From Garcia nutans (Eukaryota; Streptophyta; Magnoliopsida; Malpighiales; Euphorbiaceae), in NCBI GenBank assembly GCA_947685225.1, contig CANTUV010000072.1:930001-994000 (forward strand): a stretch of 64,000 bases of DNA, written 5' to 3'. Shown one piece after another: positions 10,954-24,024 of this stretch. Below the pieces are notes generated by a model. That model did not search any database and had not been told where the DNA came from. It worked only from the letters and a program-made list of their open reading frames with translations. Numbering within the stretch: the first letter of the stretch is position 1; each line of letters starts with the position of its first letter. Both the position numbers and the translations under genes were made by a program.

Positions 10954-13124
10954 TGGTGGTGTTAGGTTGGAGTTTGAGAATGGAAGTGGAGATTTAGGGT
11001 TTTGGAAAAGTGAGTTTCCAAAGTAGTTGAATTGTGTGATTTTATTTGTTTAAGCATGTTATTTAGTGTTAAAAGTGATGAATATAAGCTTGGAATGAGT
11101 AATGGATTTGTGTTGGAATGGAAAACCTTCAATGGGGGAAGGTTATGCCATTTTTGAGATTTTGTGTATAAGAGTGTATTTTTATAATGTAAATGATTTA
11201 AATGTATTAAAATATATTTTTAATAATATAAATAAACTTAAAACACTAATTTAATTGTAGTAGAATGGAATTCTAATGTTGAAGTAAGGAAAGGCTAAAT
11301 TTTTGGAAATTTGTAGGAGTGATGTGTAATTATGGTTTAATGTTGGAAATGCCATTAAATGTGATACTAAATGATTATTTGCTATCACATTTGGTTTAGG
11401 CATTGAGGGAGGTTGATTTGCTTCATCCAAGTGGTGAAGGGCAAGTTGAAAAGATTGGATTGGAGGTTGTTTTAAGCTTGCTTTGGGTTGCTAGTGGAGG
11501 TATGTACAAACTTTGAATATAATGTTTATATTTGCATAACATTTGGACTTAACACATTTTGGTTGAAAAATGTGTTAAGCTACTTAGTTCATTGATTGTG
11601 TATGAATAATGTGCTATAACATTTGTAATGTCATATATATGTTAAATGCATTGTGAAAAGCCATTGATAATGGCTAAATAGTGTAATGTGAAATATGCAT
11701 ATTATGTGAAAATATCCAAAGTAATTGGGTAATGTGTTGCGAATGGAAAAATGAGATATGTGAAATAATGAAATGAATTGATATTGATAGAAATGAGAAA
11801 AGTGAGAAAAATGAGAAAGATGTGAAAATTGAGAAAAGTGAGAAAAAAAATGTGAAAATAAGGCAATGTGCCTAGATTGAATATGTAACAAAGGGAAAGA
11901 GATTAATAATGAGAAAAATGAATAAATTGTGTGACTAGTATGTTATTCAATTTTCAGAGTTCTGGATTTAGCGGCATGCCTATGATTGCCTACGGGCTAC
12001 ACGTTGGAATGGTGAAAAGACTAGGTCATAAGCCAGGCCAACTGATAAATATGATATTTTTGGGGTGGAAAGACTGGGTCGTAAGCCTCAAAAACTATAG
12101 CAGTCTAGCCAGATTGAGGACCAAGATACTGGGGCCTAAGGGTCTAGCCGGGTTGAGGTACAAGAGACTGGGACTGTTACATTATCCATGGATATATTGC
12201 CTACGGGGCTATACACATGGTGTCATTATGGACCAAAGCAGTAACTCTGAAATTTGAATAACATATTAGATCCTTTTTGGGCCTATGCTTGTCTTTATTT
12301 TAATGTGAATTATGAATTATGATACAATTGAGCAATATAATATTATGAGTTGTGATTATGAAATATTTGAAAAATATAAGAAAGTGGAATGATGTGACAT
12401 CTAAATGCATTATGCATTGGCATTGCATTGAGTTTTATTATTATTATCAAAGTTTGTACCACTAGGCTTCGGCTTAGAGTGATTGTTTCCATCGCGCAGG
12501 TGACAGGGTAGACCCAGCTGAGCCAGAGAGTTCTTCTAGCCCAGGTCGGGTCTAGACTTGTAGTTGAGCTTGTTGAGTTGCTATCGAGATCAGAAATACT
12601 ACTAGCAGCATGTATATATTTTTATGTTATTGTACATTTTGAGTATTATGCAATATATATTATGTTTTGGATTTTACGTATTGTATATTATAAAGAATGT
12701 TTAGGTCAATGTTTTTGAAATGGGAGAGTAAGTGTGTTTTAAATTATATATATCTGTATATATAAATGTTTGAGAAACTTGGTGAAATTGAGAGGTATGG
12801 TTGAAATGGTGATTTAAAATTATTTGGGAGTGTTTTCTTTTTGCAGGTTGAGTAATTGCTAAATTTTGGGATGTCCAAATTACAAACAAAACTCTGACGA
12901 ATTTTTTTCAGAGATTTTTATATATAATATTTATTTTGGGTTCTTATAATAAGTAAAGAATATTTATATTCTATTTAATTTTATATATTTAGAATTTGTA
13001 ATTTTAAATTGAAAATGTGAAAATTTTTTATGAAACCGGTCTATGATATTTTTGTACCGTATATGCATATTTTACATATGCTAAAAATATGTATTGTACG
13101 TATATAGGGTATGAGGGTGTTGCA
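10954..13124 (+). repeat. F2 5' LTR, 5'-truncated
   Basis: Sequence from 10954 aligns with the 3' LTR from about 19646 onward, through the GAGAAAAGTGAGAAAAATG-rich block and the inverted-repeat cassette (11935-12269). It ends GGGTGTTGCA at 13124, seven bases before the primer site. The first 829 bp were lost at the filler junction. Confidence 0.9.
12462..12501 (+). promoter_or_regulatory. Two-hairpin element with CAG|GT junction in F2 LTR
   Basis: Hairpin A is CTAGGC-TTCG-GCTTAG (12462-12477). It has a UUCG tetraloop and one G-U pair, and differs from the F1 loop. Hairpin B is GTGAT (12479-12483) with ATCGC (12491-12495), held by one G-U pair. CAG|GTGACAGG follows with the junction at 12499/12500. 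A candidate acceptor CTGTGTTTGCAG ends at 13280, 13 bases before the gag ATG. Confidence 0.5.
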
Positions 13125-13131
13125 TTTATTT

Positions 13132-13152
13132 TGGTATCAGAGCCTAGGTTTG
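13132..13152 (+). other. F2 primer binding site (tRNA-iMet)
   Basis: TGGTATCAGAGCCTAGGTTT follows the 5' LTR end after seven bases. It is the same site as in F1 and F3. Confidence 0.88.
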
Positions 13153-13167
13153 AAGTTCTCGACCTAG

Positions 13168-14804
13168 GTGGGATGATAGAGAGAGGAAATGGGGGATTTG
13201 AAAATAGTTTTAATTGTAATACATGCATTGGCACTGGCAGTTTCTGATCTCTGATATAGTATTTTCTGCTGTGTTTGCAGATATAGGTAGTTATGGCGTC
13301 TCGGCCGCATCAGGCTGCTAAGGGTAGTGCAGAGAGTGTGGCTCGAGATGAGGGTAGAGATGGAGCTTGAGTTGTATCTGCTGGTGAGGAATCTATTTTT
13401 GTGCCTGTGAGACCAGCAGCTGATGAGATTTTGCCTGGATGGGTATGGCATATGGTAGAGTTATTGAGGTAGACTCCAGTTCCGTAGCCACCAAACCACA
13501 GCCGCAGCCGCAGCCGCAGTTGCCGGTGAGGCAGTATGATAAACTGAGAAAGTATGGAGCTGAGGACTTTATTGATACTACAGACCCTGCTGTAGCAGAG
13601 CAGTGGCTAGACCGGATTCAAAGGGTATTCATTCAGTTGCAGGCTAGTCCAGAAGAGAAGTTTGATTATGCCAGATCTCTTCTGCAGAGAGATGCATATG
13701 ATTGGTGAAAGACGGTTCCACATGCTCTGAATGATCCACCAGTCCTAACCTATGATGATTTCCTGTGGGAATTTGAGTAGAAGTATACTCCGAGAGAGTA
13801 TAAAGATGCAAAGAAGATGGAGTTCTTGAGTTTGAGATAGGATACCAGGACAGTGACCGAGTATGGATCGAGTTTATCCAGTTGAGTCACTCTACTGGTG
13901 GGATCATTTCTGATGAGTTTGATAGTTGCAGGAGGTTTGAGGAGGGACTGAGACCCTCTATCATGTGCATCATCGCAGGCTCTCAACTGGGTGGGATGAT
14001 AGAGAGAGGAAATGGGGGATTTGAAAATAGTTTTAATTGTAATACATGCATTGGCACTAGCAGTTTCTGATCTCTGATATAGTATTTTCTGCTGTGTTTG
14101 CAGATATAGGTAGTTATGGCGTCTCGGCCGCATCAGGCTGCTAAGGGTAGTGCAGAGAGTGTGGCTCGAGATGAGGGTAGAGATGGAGCTTGAGTTGTAT
14201 CTGCTGGTGAGGCATCTATTTTTGTGCCTGTGAGACCAGCAGCTGATGAGATTTTGCTTGGATGGGTATGGCATATGGTAGAGTTATTGAGGTAGACTCC
14301 AGTTCCGTAGCCACCACAACCGCAGCCGCAGCCGCAGCCGCAGTTGCCGGTGAGGCAGTATGATAAACTGAGAAAGTATGGAGCTGAGGACTTTATTGAT
14401 ACTACAGACCCTGCTGTAGCAGAGCAGTGGCTAGACCGGATTCAAAGGGTATTCATTCAGTTGCAGGCTAGTCCAGAAGAGAAGTTTGATTATGCCAGAT
14501 CTCTTCTGCAGAGAGATGCATATGATTGGTGAAAGACGGTTCCACATGCTCAGAATGATCCATCAGTCCTAACCTATGATGATTTCCTGTGGGAATTTGA
14601 GTAGAAGTATACTCCAAGAGAGTATAAAGATGCAAAGAAGATGGAGTTCTTGAGTATGAGATAGGATACCAGGACAGTGACCGAGTATGGATCGAGTTTA
14701 TCCAGTTGAGTCACTCTACTGGTGGGATCATTTCTGATCAGTTTGATAGTTGCAGGAGGTTTGAGGAGGGACTGAGACCCTCTATCATGTGCATCATCGC
14801 AGGC
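13168..14804 (+). repeat. Tandem duplication (period about 823 bp) of leader and gag start
   Basis: 13168-13990 is repeated at 13991-14804 with very few changes. Each copy holds the end of the leader, the TTTGCAG acceptor-like site, a gag ATG (13293 and 14116) and the gag N-terminal half. A CCGCAG trinucleotide run differs in copy number between them. The same premature stops occur in both copies, so duplication came after decay had begun. Confidence 0.9.
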
Positions 14805-17800
14805 TCTCGGTATTAGGACTTTTTCCAGTTAGTTGTAGCTGCCAGGAGTATTGAGAGGACACAGAGTCTTGCAGCAGCTGCCAGGGTTGAGGAGACCAGA
14901 GTTAGGAGACCCTAGAGTGAAGTAGGGTCTTCATCAGTGAAGAGAGGCCAAGGGGGATATTTTCAAAGGTTTAGTAGGAGTCAGGGGTAGTTTGGCAGGT
15001 CAGTACATCACTAGAGAAAGAGACAAAGACCTGCAGTTTCAGTGGCTAGTGCTCTGACTCCAGTGGCTCAGAGGCTTACTCCACCTACTTGCGTTCATAG
15101 TGGTAGAGCACACGGAGGTGTCGGCTGGTGGAGAGGTGCTTCAGGAGTGTGTTTTAGATGAGGGTCATCAGACCATTTTATCAGAGATTGTCCCGAGCCA
15201 CCAGAGATTAGATAGGCAGATACTGCAGCTTCTAGACCCAGTGTCAGAGGGGGTCGTGGTGGCAGAGGTTTTATTAGAGGTGGTCAACCTGGGTTTAGTC
15301 AGAGAGGAGGCTCTACATCCGGAGGCAATAGGCCAAATGAGGCTGGGCCATCTTAGCGGGTTTATATGATGCAGAGGCAGCTGGATGCTTTAGCCGTCAT
15401 TGGGGGTACATTTTCTTTATTTGGTATTTCAGTCCTTGCTGTATTAGATCCTGAATCTACGCATTCATAAATAAGTGCATATGTCTTACCTGTGACTAAT
15501 TTACATTCTAAGTCCCTAGGATTTGATGTTTTGGTGACAAATCCTTTAGGGCATAGTGTTGTGGTGAGCAGGGTGCACCGAGATAGTCCAGTTGTTGTTC
15601 AGGATGAGGAGTTTCTCGGTGAACTGATTGAGATGCCTTTCAGGGAATATGATCTATTTTTGGGCATGGATTGGTTATCCAAGCATGGGGCTGTGGTAGA
15701 CTGTCAGAAGAAATGTGTTACTTTGAGAACACGGGATGGTAGGGATGTTATAGTATCTAGTGAGCAGAGGTATCTTTCATCCATGTTTGTTTCAACTGTT
15801 TCAGCTGGGAGGATGATTCGGAAGGGATGTGAGGCTTATCTTGCTCATGTTGTAGATATTAGAGTAGTGGGATCCCTGCTTGAAAGTATACCCACAGTTG
15901 CCAAGTTTCCAGATGTTTTCCCTGATGAGTTGCCAAGGGTACCTCCTGAGAGAGAAGTGGAGTTTGGTATTGATTTGTTGCCTGGTACCACTCCTATCGC
16001 TATTACCCCTTATCGGATGGCACCTACAGAGTTGAGAGAGTTGAAGGTGCAGTTACAGGAGCTATTAGATAAAGGGTTTGTCTGCCCTAGTGTGTCCCCG
16101 TGGGGGGGCCTGTGTTGTTTGTGAAGAATAAGGATGACACCATGAGATTGTGTATTGATTATAGGCAGTTGAATAAGGTGACCATCAAGAACAAGTATCC
16201 TTTGCCTCGGATAGATGATCTCTTTAAATCAGTTGAAGGGAGAAGCAGTATTCTCTAAGATTGATTTGAGATAAGGATACCATCAGTGGAGAGTCAGAGA
16301 TATGGATGTACCCAAGACAACTTTTCATACGAGGTATGGGCATTATGAGTTTCTGGTGATGTCCATTGGATTGACGAATGCACCAGCAACTTTTATGGAT
16401 TTGATGAATAGGGTATTCAGACCATTTTTGGATCAATTTGTGGTAGTCTTCATTGATGACATCTTGGTGTATTCGCGTAATGAGCAGGATCATGATAGAC
16501 ATTTGCGGATCATATTGCAGACTCTGAGAGAGAAGCAGTTGTATGCTAAGCTATCTAAGTGTGAGTTCTGGTTCGATCAGGTAGCTTTTCTTAGTCATGT
16601 GGTTTCAGCAGAGGGTATTAGAGTTGATCTGAGTAAAGTTGAGGCTATCTTGAATTGGAGTCCACCAAAGACTGTGACAGAGGTTAGAAGTTTTATGGGA
16701 TTGGCAGGCTATTATCATCAATTTGTGAAGGGTTTTTCTATAATAGCTACACCACTCACCAGATTACTTCGGAAAGGAGTTAAATTTGTGTGGACAGATC
16801 AGTGTCAGATGAGTTTTGAGCAGCTGAGGAAGATGTTAACTCAGGCTCCTGTCCTTACCCTGCCTGTGGAAGGTAAATCATATGTGATATACAGTGATGC
16901 TTCGCATAATGGTTTAGGTTGTGTTCTGATGCAAAAGGGTAGAGTCATTGCTTATGCCTCTCGACAGTTGAAATCGCATGAGATAAATTATCCGACGCAT
17001 GATTTGGAATTAGCAGCAATAGTTATTTCCTTAGAGATTTGGTGGCATTACTTGTATGGGGAAAAGTATTTCATTTATACAGATCACAAGAGTTTGAAAT
17101 ACCTAGGTGATCAGAGAGAGCTAAATCTTCGGCAGAGATGGTTAGAGTTGATTAAAGACTATGACTGTTTGATTGATTATCATCCTTGTAAGGCAAATGT
17201 TGTTGCTGATGCCTTGAGTCAAAAATCTTTGGCAGGTTTGACTGCTTATTCGCTCTTGTTGCTTGTTGAGTTGAGAGCATTGTATGCTAGATTTGAATCT
17301 TCTGATGATGGTGCTTTGATGGCTTAGTTGCAATTGAGGCCAGTCTTGTTGGATCATATTAGAGAGGCTCAGTTAGCAGATGTCAAAATTCAAAAAATTG
17401 TGTTTGATTGTTAGAAGGGGGAGAGTCGAGACTTTTATGTGAGGAATGATGGAATTATCAGGTACAGAGATAGATTGTGTATTCCTGATGATGCAGAATT
17501 GAAAAGAATGATATTAGAGGAAGCACATCAGTCACTTTTTGCTATGCACCCTAAGAGTACCAAGATGTATCAGGATTTGAAGCGACATTATTGGTGGTCA
17601 AGTATGAAGAGGGATATAGTAGAGTTTGTATCTAGATGTCTCACTTGCAAGAAAGTGAAGGCTGAGCACCAAGTTCCTTCAGGGTTGCTCCAACCTTTAT
17701 CAGTGCCAGAGCGAAAATGGGAGTGAGTGATAATGGATTTTGACTGGACTGCCTTTGACTCAGAAGAAGCATGATGCAATCTGGGTGATAGTTGATTGGA

Positions 17801-18771
17801 TGATGAAGACAACTCATTTTCTTCCAGTTCGGATGGATTATTCTCTTGAGAGGTCGGCTAAGCTATATATCAATGAGATAGTCAGGTTGCATGGAGTCCC
17901 AGTTTCTTTGGTGTCGGATCGAGATCCCCGGTTTAGTTTGAGGTTTTGGAAGAGTTTGCATGATGCTTTGGGTTCTCGATTGCATTTTAGTACTACTTTC
18001 CATCCTCAGACAGATGGTCAGTTAGAGAGAGTGATACAGATTCTAGAGGATATGTTGAGGAGCTGTATCATTGATTTTTACCGGGAATTGGGACATATTT
18101 TTGCCATTAATTGAGTTTGCTTATAACGATAGTCATCAGTCCAGTATTGGGATGACTTCTTATAAGGCTTTATATGGCAGGAGATGCAGGACACCTTTGT
18201 GTTGGGATGAAGTTGGATAAGGTAAACTGGTTGGTCCCGATTTGATTAAGGAAATAGAGGAGAAAGTGAAGGTGATTTGGGGTCATTTGGAAGCAGCTTC
18301 AGACCGATAGAAATCCTATTCAGATTTAAAAAGAAGAGACATAGAGTTCAGTGTGGGAGATAAAGTGTTTCTGAAGGTGTCTCCATGGAAGAAGATTTTG
18401 AGATTTGGCCGCAAAGGGAAGTTGAGTCTTCGTTTCATAGGACCATATAAGGTGTTGGAGAGAGTTGGTCCAATGGCTTATAGACTAGCTTTGCCGCATG
18501 AGTTGGATCGAATACATAATATTTTCCATGTCTCGATGCTTCAGAGATACAGGTCTGACCTATCTCATATCTTATCAGTGGAGTCCATTGAGGTGAGTCC
18601 ATATCTCACTTACGAGGAGGAACCAGTGGCGATTTTGGCACGAGAGGTTAAAGAATTGATAAGAGGGTGCCACTTGTGAAAGTCCTTTGGAGGAATCATG
18701 CCACTGAGGAGGCGACATGGAAAAGTGAGTAGGTGATGCAGAGTCAGTTTCTCCAATTATTCCAGACTTGA
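13293..18771 (+). pseudogene. F2 gag-pol, heavily disrupted
   Basis: Recognisable blocks in order: gag (ATG 13293, repeated at 14116), a damaged zinc knuckle near 15130-15190 whose second Cys codon is TGA, and a protease/early RT frame (15492-16124). RT and RNase H follow (16302-17327, FIDD at 16449-16460, IYSDASHNGLG), then the integrase zinc domain (17439-17726), integrase core (17740-18114, SDRDPRF and FHPQTDGQ) and integrase C-terminus with a partial chromodomain (18353-18771). Stops include Trp to TGA, Gln to TAG and Arg to TGA. A frameshift sits in a G-run near 16098, and several more indels follow, including one in the chromodomain near 18655. No product is possible. Confidence 0.92.
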
Positions 18772-18803
18772 GGATAGGTAATTTCGAGGACGAAATTTGT
18801 TTT

Positions 18804-18816
18804 AGGAGGAGAGAAT
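18804..18816 (+). other. F2 polypurine tract
   Basis: AGGAGGAGAGAAT lies directly before the 3' LTR start TGTAACATTC at 18817. The upstream GAGGACGAAATTTG motif matches F1 and F3. Confidence 0.85.
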
Positions 18817-20981
18817 TGTAACATTCTAAAATTTTTGAAAATTTCTGATTTTTGGAAAATTTGATAAAATAAATTATAATTTAAAAGGATAAATTAAATT
18901 AATGGTTTTAAATGAAAAATGAAGGGATTTTAAACGAAAAAGTGGAATATATATGTGATATATATGCAAAATATACATAACATATAAAAGTCAACATTTT
19001 TTTAAAAGAAAAGGGTATTTTGGTAATTAAATCTTATAAATTCAAAATTAATAAAATAATTCAAAAATAAATTATTTTTGAATGGAAGAGAAAAATTAGG
19101 ACTTTTCATTTATTAAAAAATAATTAAATAATTAAATATTAAATTATTTTAATATATATATATATATATGGCTTAAAAATAAAGATGAAAAGAAAAGGAA
19201 AATATTAAAAAGTCTTCATCTTCTTCTTCTTCTTCCTTTTTGCCTAATTTTCCATGGGAGCTAGACCAAGATTTTGATTCTTCCATACTCCATAAATTGA
19301 AGGATTTAACAAGTTTCAAGTGGATCTTTGGTGATTTCCACCAAAATTAGTAAGTTTCCATCTCTTTTCTTTGAATTCCATGGAAGATTGTATTATGTGA
19401 GAATTTGGATTTTGATGTAGTATGTTATAATTGTTGGAATTGGTGTGTATGATGTTATTTTGGGTAGTTAACGATGATTCTAAGGTTAGATTGAAGAGAT
19501 GATGGAGTTTGGATAAAGAATGGTGAAGAGAGAGAATTTAGGGTATGGATTTTTGGGGTTTTGAAAACATGAACTTTAATTGTGTAAATTGGTTCTAAAT
19601 GAGTTGTTTTGATTCATAAACAAGTATTTTAAAGTCAAATATTGGATTTGGTGGTGTTGGGTTGGAGTTTGAGAATGGAAGTGGAGATTTAGGGTTTTGG
19701 AAAAGTGATTTTTCAAAGTGGTTGAATTGTGTGATTTTATTTGTTTAAGCATGTTATTTAGTGTTAAAAGTGATGAATATAAGCTTGGAATGAGTAATGG
19801 ATTGTGTTGGAATGGAAAACCTTCAATGGGGGAAGGTTATGCCATTTTTGAGATTTTGTGTATAAGAGCGTATTTTTATAATGTAAATGATTTAAATGTA
19901 TTAAAATATGTTTTTAATAATATAAATAAACTTAAAACACTAATTTAATTGTAGTAGAATGAAATTCTAATGTTGAAGTAAGGAAAGGCTAAATTTTTGG
20001 AAATTTATAGGAGTGATGTGTAATTATGGTTTAATGTTAGAAATGCCATTAAATGTGATACTAAATGATTATTTGCTATCACATTTGGTTTAGACATTGA
20101 GGGAGGTTGATTTGCTTCATCCAAGTGGTGAAAGGGAAGTTGAAAAGATTAGATTGGAGGTTGTTTTAAGCTTTCTTTGGGTTGCTAGTGGAGGTATGTA
20201 CAAACTTTGAATATAATGTTTATATTTGCATAACATTTGGACTTAACACATTTTGGTTGAAAAATGTGTTAAGCTACTTGGTTCATTGATTGTGTATGAA
20301 TAATGTGCTATAACATTTGTAATGTCATATATGTGTTAAATGCATTGTGAAAAGCCATTGATAATGTCTAAATAGGGTAAAATGTGAAATATGCATATTA
20401 TATTAAAATATCCAAAGTAATTGGGTAATGTGTTGCGAATGGAAAAATAAGATATGTGAAATAATGAAATGAATTGATATTGATAGAAATGAGAAAAGTG
20501 AGAAAAATGAGAAAGATGTGAAAAATGAGAAAAGTGAGAAAAAAAAGTGAAAATAAGGCAATGTGCCAAGATTGAATATGTAACAAAGGGAAAGAGATTA
20601 ATAATGAGAAAAATGAATAAATTGTGTGACTAGTATGTTATTCAATTTTTAGAGTTCTGGGTTTGGCGGCATGTCTATGATTGCCTACGGGCTACACGCT
20701 GGAATGGTGAAAAGACTGGGTCATAATCTAGGCCAGCTGATAAATATGATGTTTTTGGGGTGGAAAGATTAGGTCATAAGCCTCAAAAACTATAGCAGTC
20801 TAGCCGGGTTGAGGACCAAGATACTGGGGCCTAAGGGTCTAGCTGGGTTGAGGTCCAAGAGACTGGGGTTGTTACAATGGATATATTGCCTACGGGGCTA
20901 GACACATGGTGTCATTATGGACTAAAGCAGTGACTCTGAAATTTGAATAGCATATTAGATCCTTTTTGGGCCCATGCTTGT
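18817..20981 (+). repeat. F2 3' LTR, 3'-truncated by insertion
   Basis: It starts TGTAACATTC and includes a TA microsatellite (19153-19170), a TTC run (19210-19235), a donor-like ATTA|GTAAGT at 19350, and the cassette 20630-20959. At 20981 it stops inside a stretch that continues with CTTTATTTTAATG in the 5' LTR (12293). A different LTR begins here. The bases before it, CTTGT (20977-20981), would be that element's target duplication. Confidence 0.88.
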
Positions 20982-23138
20982 TGTAGACCCTTAATTTTTG
21001 ATCCAATCCGGTCCAATATGTTTTATTTAGTCCAAAATGATTTTTGTTGTCTAATTGGTCCAAAATAATTTTTATTAAATAATTTTTGCTTTAGTATCTA
21101 ATTTTTTTTAATAAAAAATTAAAATAAACAAATAAAAGTCAAAAAAATAAAAATAAAAATAAAAATCGGAGTCGAAAAAATCGGCGACGAAAAAATCATC
21201 TCGCTGGCCCGTTGGCATTTTTTGAGCAGGAAAATCCTGCGGGCGACGCCCGTAGCCCGCCCACTGCCGCAGTTTCCTGTGGCAGATTTTTTCGCCAGCG
21301 CATTTTTTCCTGCGGTAATTTTTTTCGGCAGCGCATTTTTTTTGACGCAAATTTTTCGAAACCTAAATTCAATTAGGTTTTGGTTTCCTTTTCTTATTAA
21401 TATTACTTGCCGTGACTAATTAGAAATAAACCATATCAAACCACTATAAATAAGGACCAAAGGCAATGAAAATTAGGGAGGCCGAAAATCAAATAGCAGC
21501 TTGAAAAATTTGAAACCAAATTAGTGAAGGAAAAGGAGCAATTCAATTTCTTTTTTTCTGGAATAGCAGGGACACGATTTAAGCAATTCAAAGGCAGCAA
21601 CTGTCTTTGTTCTTATTCATCCAAGAAGAATTATTTTTGGAGAATCAACAAAAGGAGGTATGTATTAAATTCTTTTTTGTTTTATTTTTTCACAGTAGCA
21701 TAAACTCTGAAATTTTGTTTTTAAAATAAAAAACCTTAGAACTTTAATTTAGTTTTCTAAAGTTAAAAACACTAATACGTTACTTTATTTTCCATAAAGA
21801 CTTAAAATTGTTATTTTTACCTCTTGAAAATCTTAAAACCTTAATTAAACATATTTCTCAACAAAACCAATTTTTGATTCTATTTCTTTCAAAACTTTAA
21901 ATTAGGTTCTGTTTCTTTCAAAAGGCTTTAAAAAACATCTTTTCTACTTATCAAAACTTTAATCCATATGTTTAAATTCATAAAACTTTATAAAATTATC
22001 AAATTGATTTCCAAATTCTAAAAGACAATTCATCACCCGTGACCCTAATTTTAAATCCTAAAATCCTAATTCAACTTCCAAACTTAAAATAGTAAGCTCT
22101 AATTCCTTTAAAACCTTAAACCCTAACTTTTTCTAAACTTTAATCCTTTAAAACTTTAAAAACCATAAAAACATAAATACTTTTATTTTACACAGTAGCT
22201 TGAAATCACCATTTAAAACCACAAATCAAAAGTATTTTAAAGTTTCTAAAACCCTAGTTTCATACTTTCACCATTCTAATATTAATTTAGTTAATCAAAG
22301 AGTCTTACCAACCTTTTAAAACATAAAACCCTAATCTATTTTAATTCCATAAAAAGTCACAGTAGCTATAATTGGACTTTTATTTGCTTTATTCAATTCC
22401 ATATTTGGTTATGTTTTGATTTATTTTATATGCTTTAATTTATGTAAGTTTAATGCTTGGTTTATTTTATTTATCATGGATGGATGTTTACTTTCTATTG
22501 ATATTTAATACCTTTGATGAGTGATTTATTTATTATGAATGGTTATTTACTTTTATCAATTTATTTAGATTTCCAAATGTTGTAAAAGGTATGTTTCCAC
22601 TTGGTGGGTACCTCATTAGTTAAATATCATGTAATTTAATTTGCTTTTCTATTTTAGAACCAATGTAAAGGGCATGTTTCTACCTTTTGGTGGGTGTCCT
22701 ATTTAGGCATGTGATGTAAGGACATGTTTCCATCCTTGGATGGGTGTCCATTTATTTGCTTTGTTTGGACATTGCTTTGATTTTAATATAATGATGCATT
22801 CGTTTAATTATTGTGTGTAATATGGATAATAGTGTTATATTTAAGAATTTTATAATATTGAGACCTGTAAAGGAGGCCGGTTCCAATGAGCCGGGCATTG
22901 TGGGGGTGCAGGGCCATTTCTCACCTTCCCCACACGTACCCAACTTTCCGAACTCATTAGGGGGTTGGGGATTCCATAGAAATCGAGTCATCCACCCCTT
23001 TCTTTTTTCCCGGCCCGTCCGGGTGGCGACTCTATTTTCTCCGTACCTAGGTCCGTGTTCTCTAAGGCCCCGAGCCTAACAGTGTCGAAGTCGTAAGAAT
23101 TATTCCACCGGGTGTGGGGGCAAAAAACCCCGCTCACA
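20982..23138 (+). repeat. Tat/Ogre-like 5' LTR (about 2.16 kb)
   Basis: It begins TGTAGACCCTTAATTTTTG and ends CCCGCTCACA, followed after one base by the primer site. It contains a GC-rich segment (21165-21345), TATAAATAAGG at about 21445 as a possible TATA box, and the segment CCGGGCATTGTGGGGGTGC (22892-22910) with nearby GC-rich sequence. These suit a promoter and U5 of this clade. Only one copy is in the window, so the start rests on the break in the F2 LTR. Confidence 0.75.
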
Positions 23139-23139
23139 G

Positions 23140-23157
23140 TGGCGACTCCACTGGGGA
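23140..23157 (+). other. Tat/Ogre-type primer binding site
   Basis: TGGCGACTCCACTGGGGA lies just after the LTR end. This differs from the tRNA-Met sites elsewhere in the window and resembles the tRNA-Arg-type sites reported for Ogre/Tat elements. Confidence 0.75.
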
Positions 23158-24024
23158 TAAGAGAAGTTGATTTCGTTGGTCTTTATATTATTCTATTCTT
23201 TCTTATAATGATATTATCCATTGCTTCATCTTAGATTGCATCGTGTGCATGAGTTAGGACACCCGTGTTACCCGTGTTATGTTATGTAAGGGATACCATA
23301 CTTTCACTCAAGGTATAAAGATTGAGCATGGCATAACTACTCATAGCCTCGTACCATTTGGTATATACTTGCTATGGGAACCTAAGCCTTTTTTACCCAA
23401 AGACTACATCTCATGTAATTGGCCTAGTTACTTTCCTTAGGTTTTACCCCAAATGCATGTTGTTTGACTATGGTTAATTTATCTTGGCTTAAATCATGGC
23501 TTATTTGGTTTGCTCTTTTTCTAATATGACCTAATTACATTGTAAGCTCAAAATAAAATTTTCTTTAAAATCCAAAAGATCAAAGCTATTTTCAAAATTT
23601 TTCAAGATGGTCTTTGGACATAAGACTTTTCTAAAAACAAATAAAAAAAATTCTTTGGCCCATGGCCCAAATGCTAAGCCCAAAATCCATTTTTCTAAAA
23701 TCTTTTACAATGGGCTTAGAAACAAAACTATTTTTCACCCAACCTTTTCTTACAAAGAGCTTGCAAAAATATTTAGGTCAATTATGAGATACCAAAAATC
23801 AATTGTGGGCCTAGTTTACACTAAGAATAAATTAACCATGGGCTTGTTTTTGGCATGAATCACTAGTTACTCTTTTCAAGTGAGAAATCTATCTATAATA
23901 AACCTCTTAATTTAGTTTTAATCCAATATAGCATAAAAGCTACTATAGTTGGTTGAATGGATTAAAACCTAATTAATGGGAATTACTATGAATGGATTTC
24001 CATTTTTGAAAATATAACTATTGG
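23158..24024 (+). other. Untranslated leader of the Tat/Ogre-like element
   Basis: About 870 bp between primer site and gag without a persuasive gene. An 83-codon open stretch at 23607-23858 has a Lys/Phe-rich composition and no recognised motif. Ogre elements often carry an extra ORF before gag, but nothing here supports one. Confidence 0.5.

Larger units (their letters stand above)
10954..20981 (+). mobile_element. F2: decayed Tekay-like Ty3/gypsy element
   Basis: A plus-strand relative of F1 and F3. The parts are a 5' LTR lacking about its first 829 bp, a tRNA-Met primer site, a gag-pol with many stops, a polypurine tract, and a 3' LTR broken at 20981 by the next element. The reconstructed LTR would be about 3.0 kb. 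The many stops and an internal duplication make it much older than F1a, F1b or F3. Confidence 0.9.

Noticed and set aside
23607..23858. Extra ORF upstream of gag as in Ogre elements.
   Set aside because: Only 83 codons, no motif, low-complexity composition; cannot be supported.
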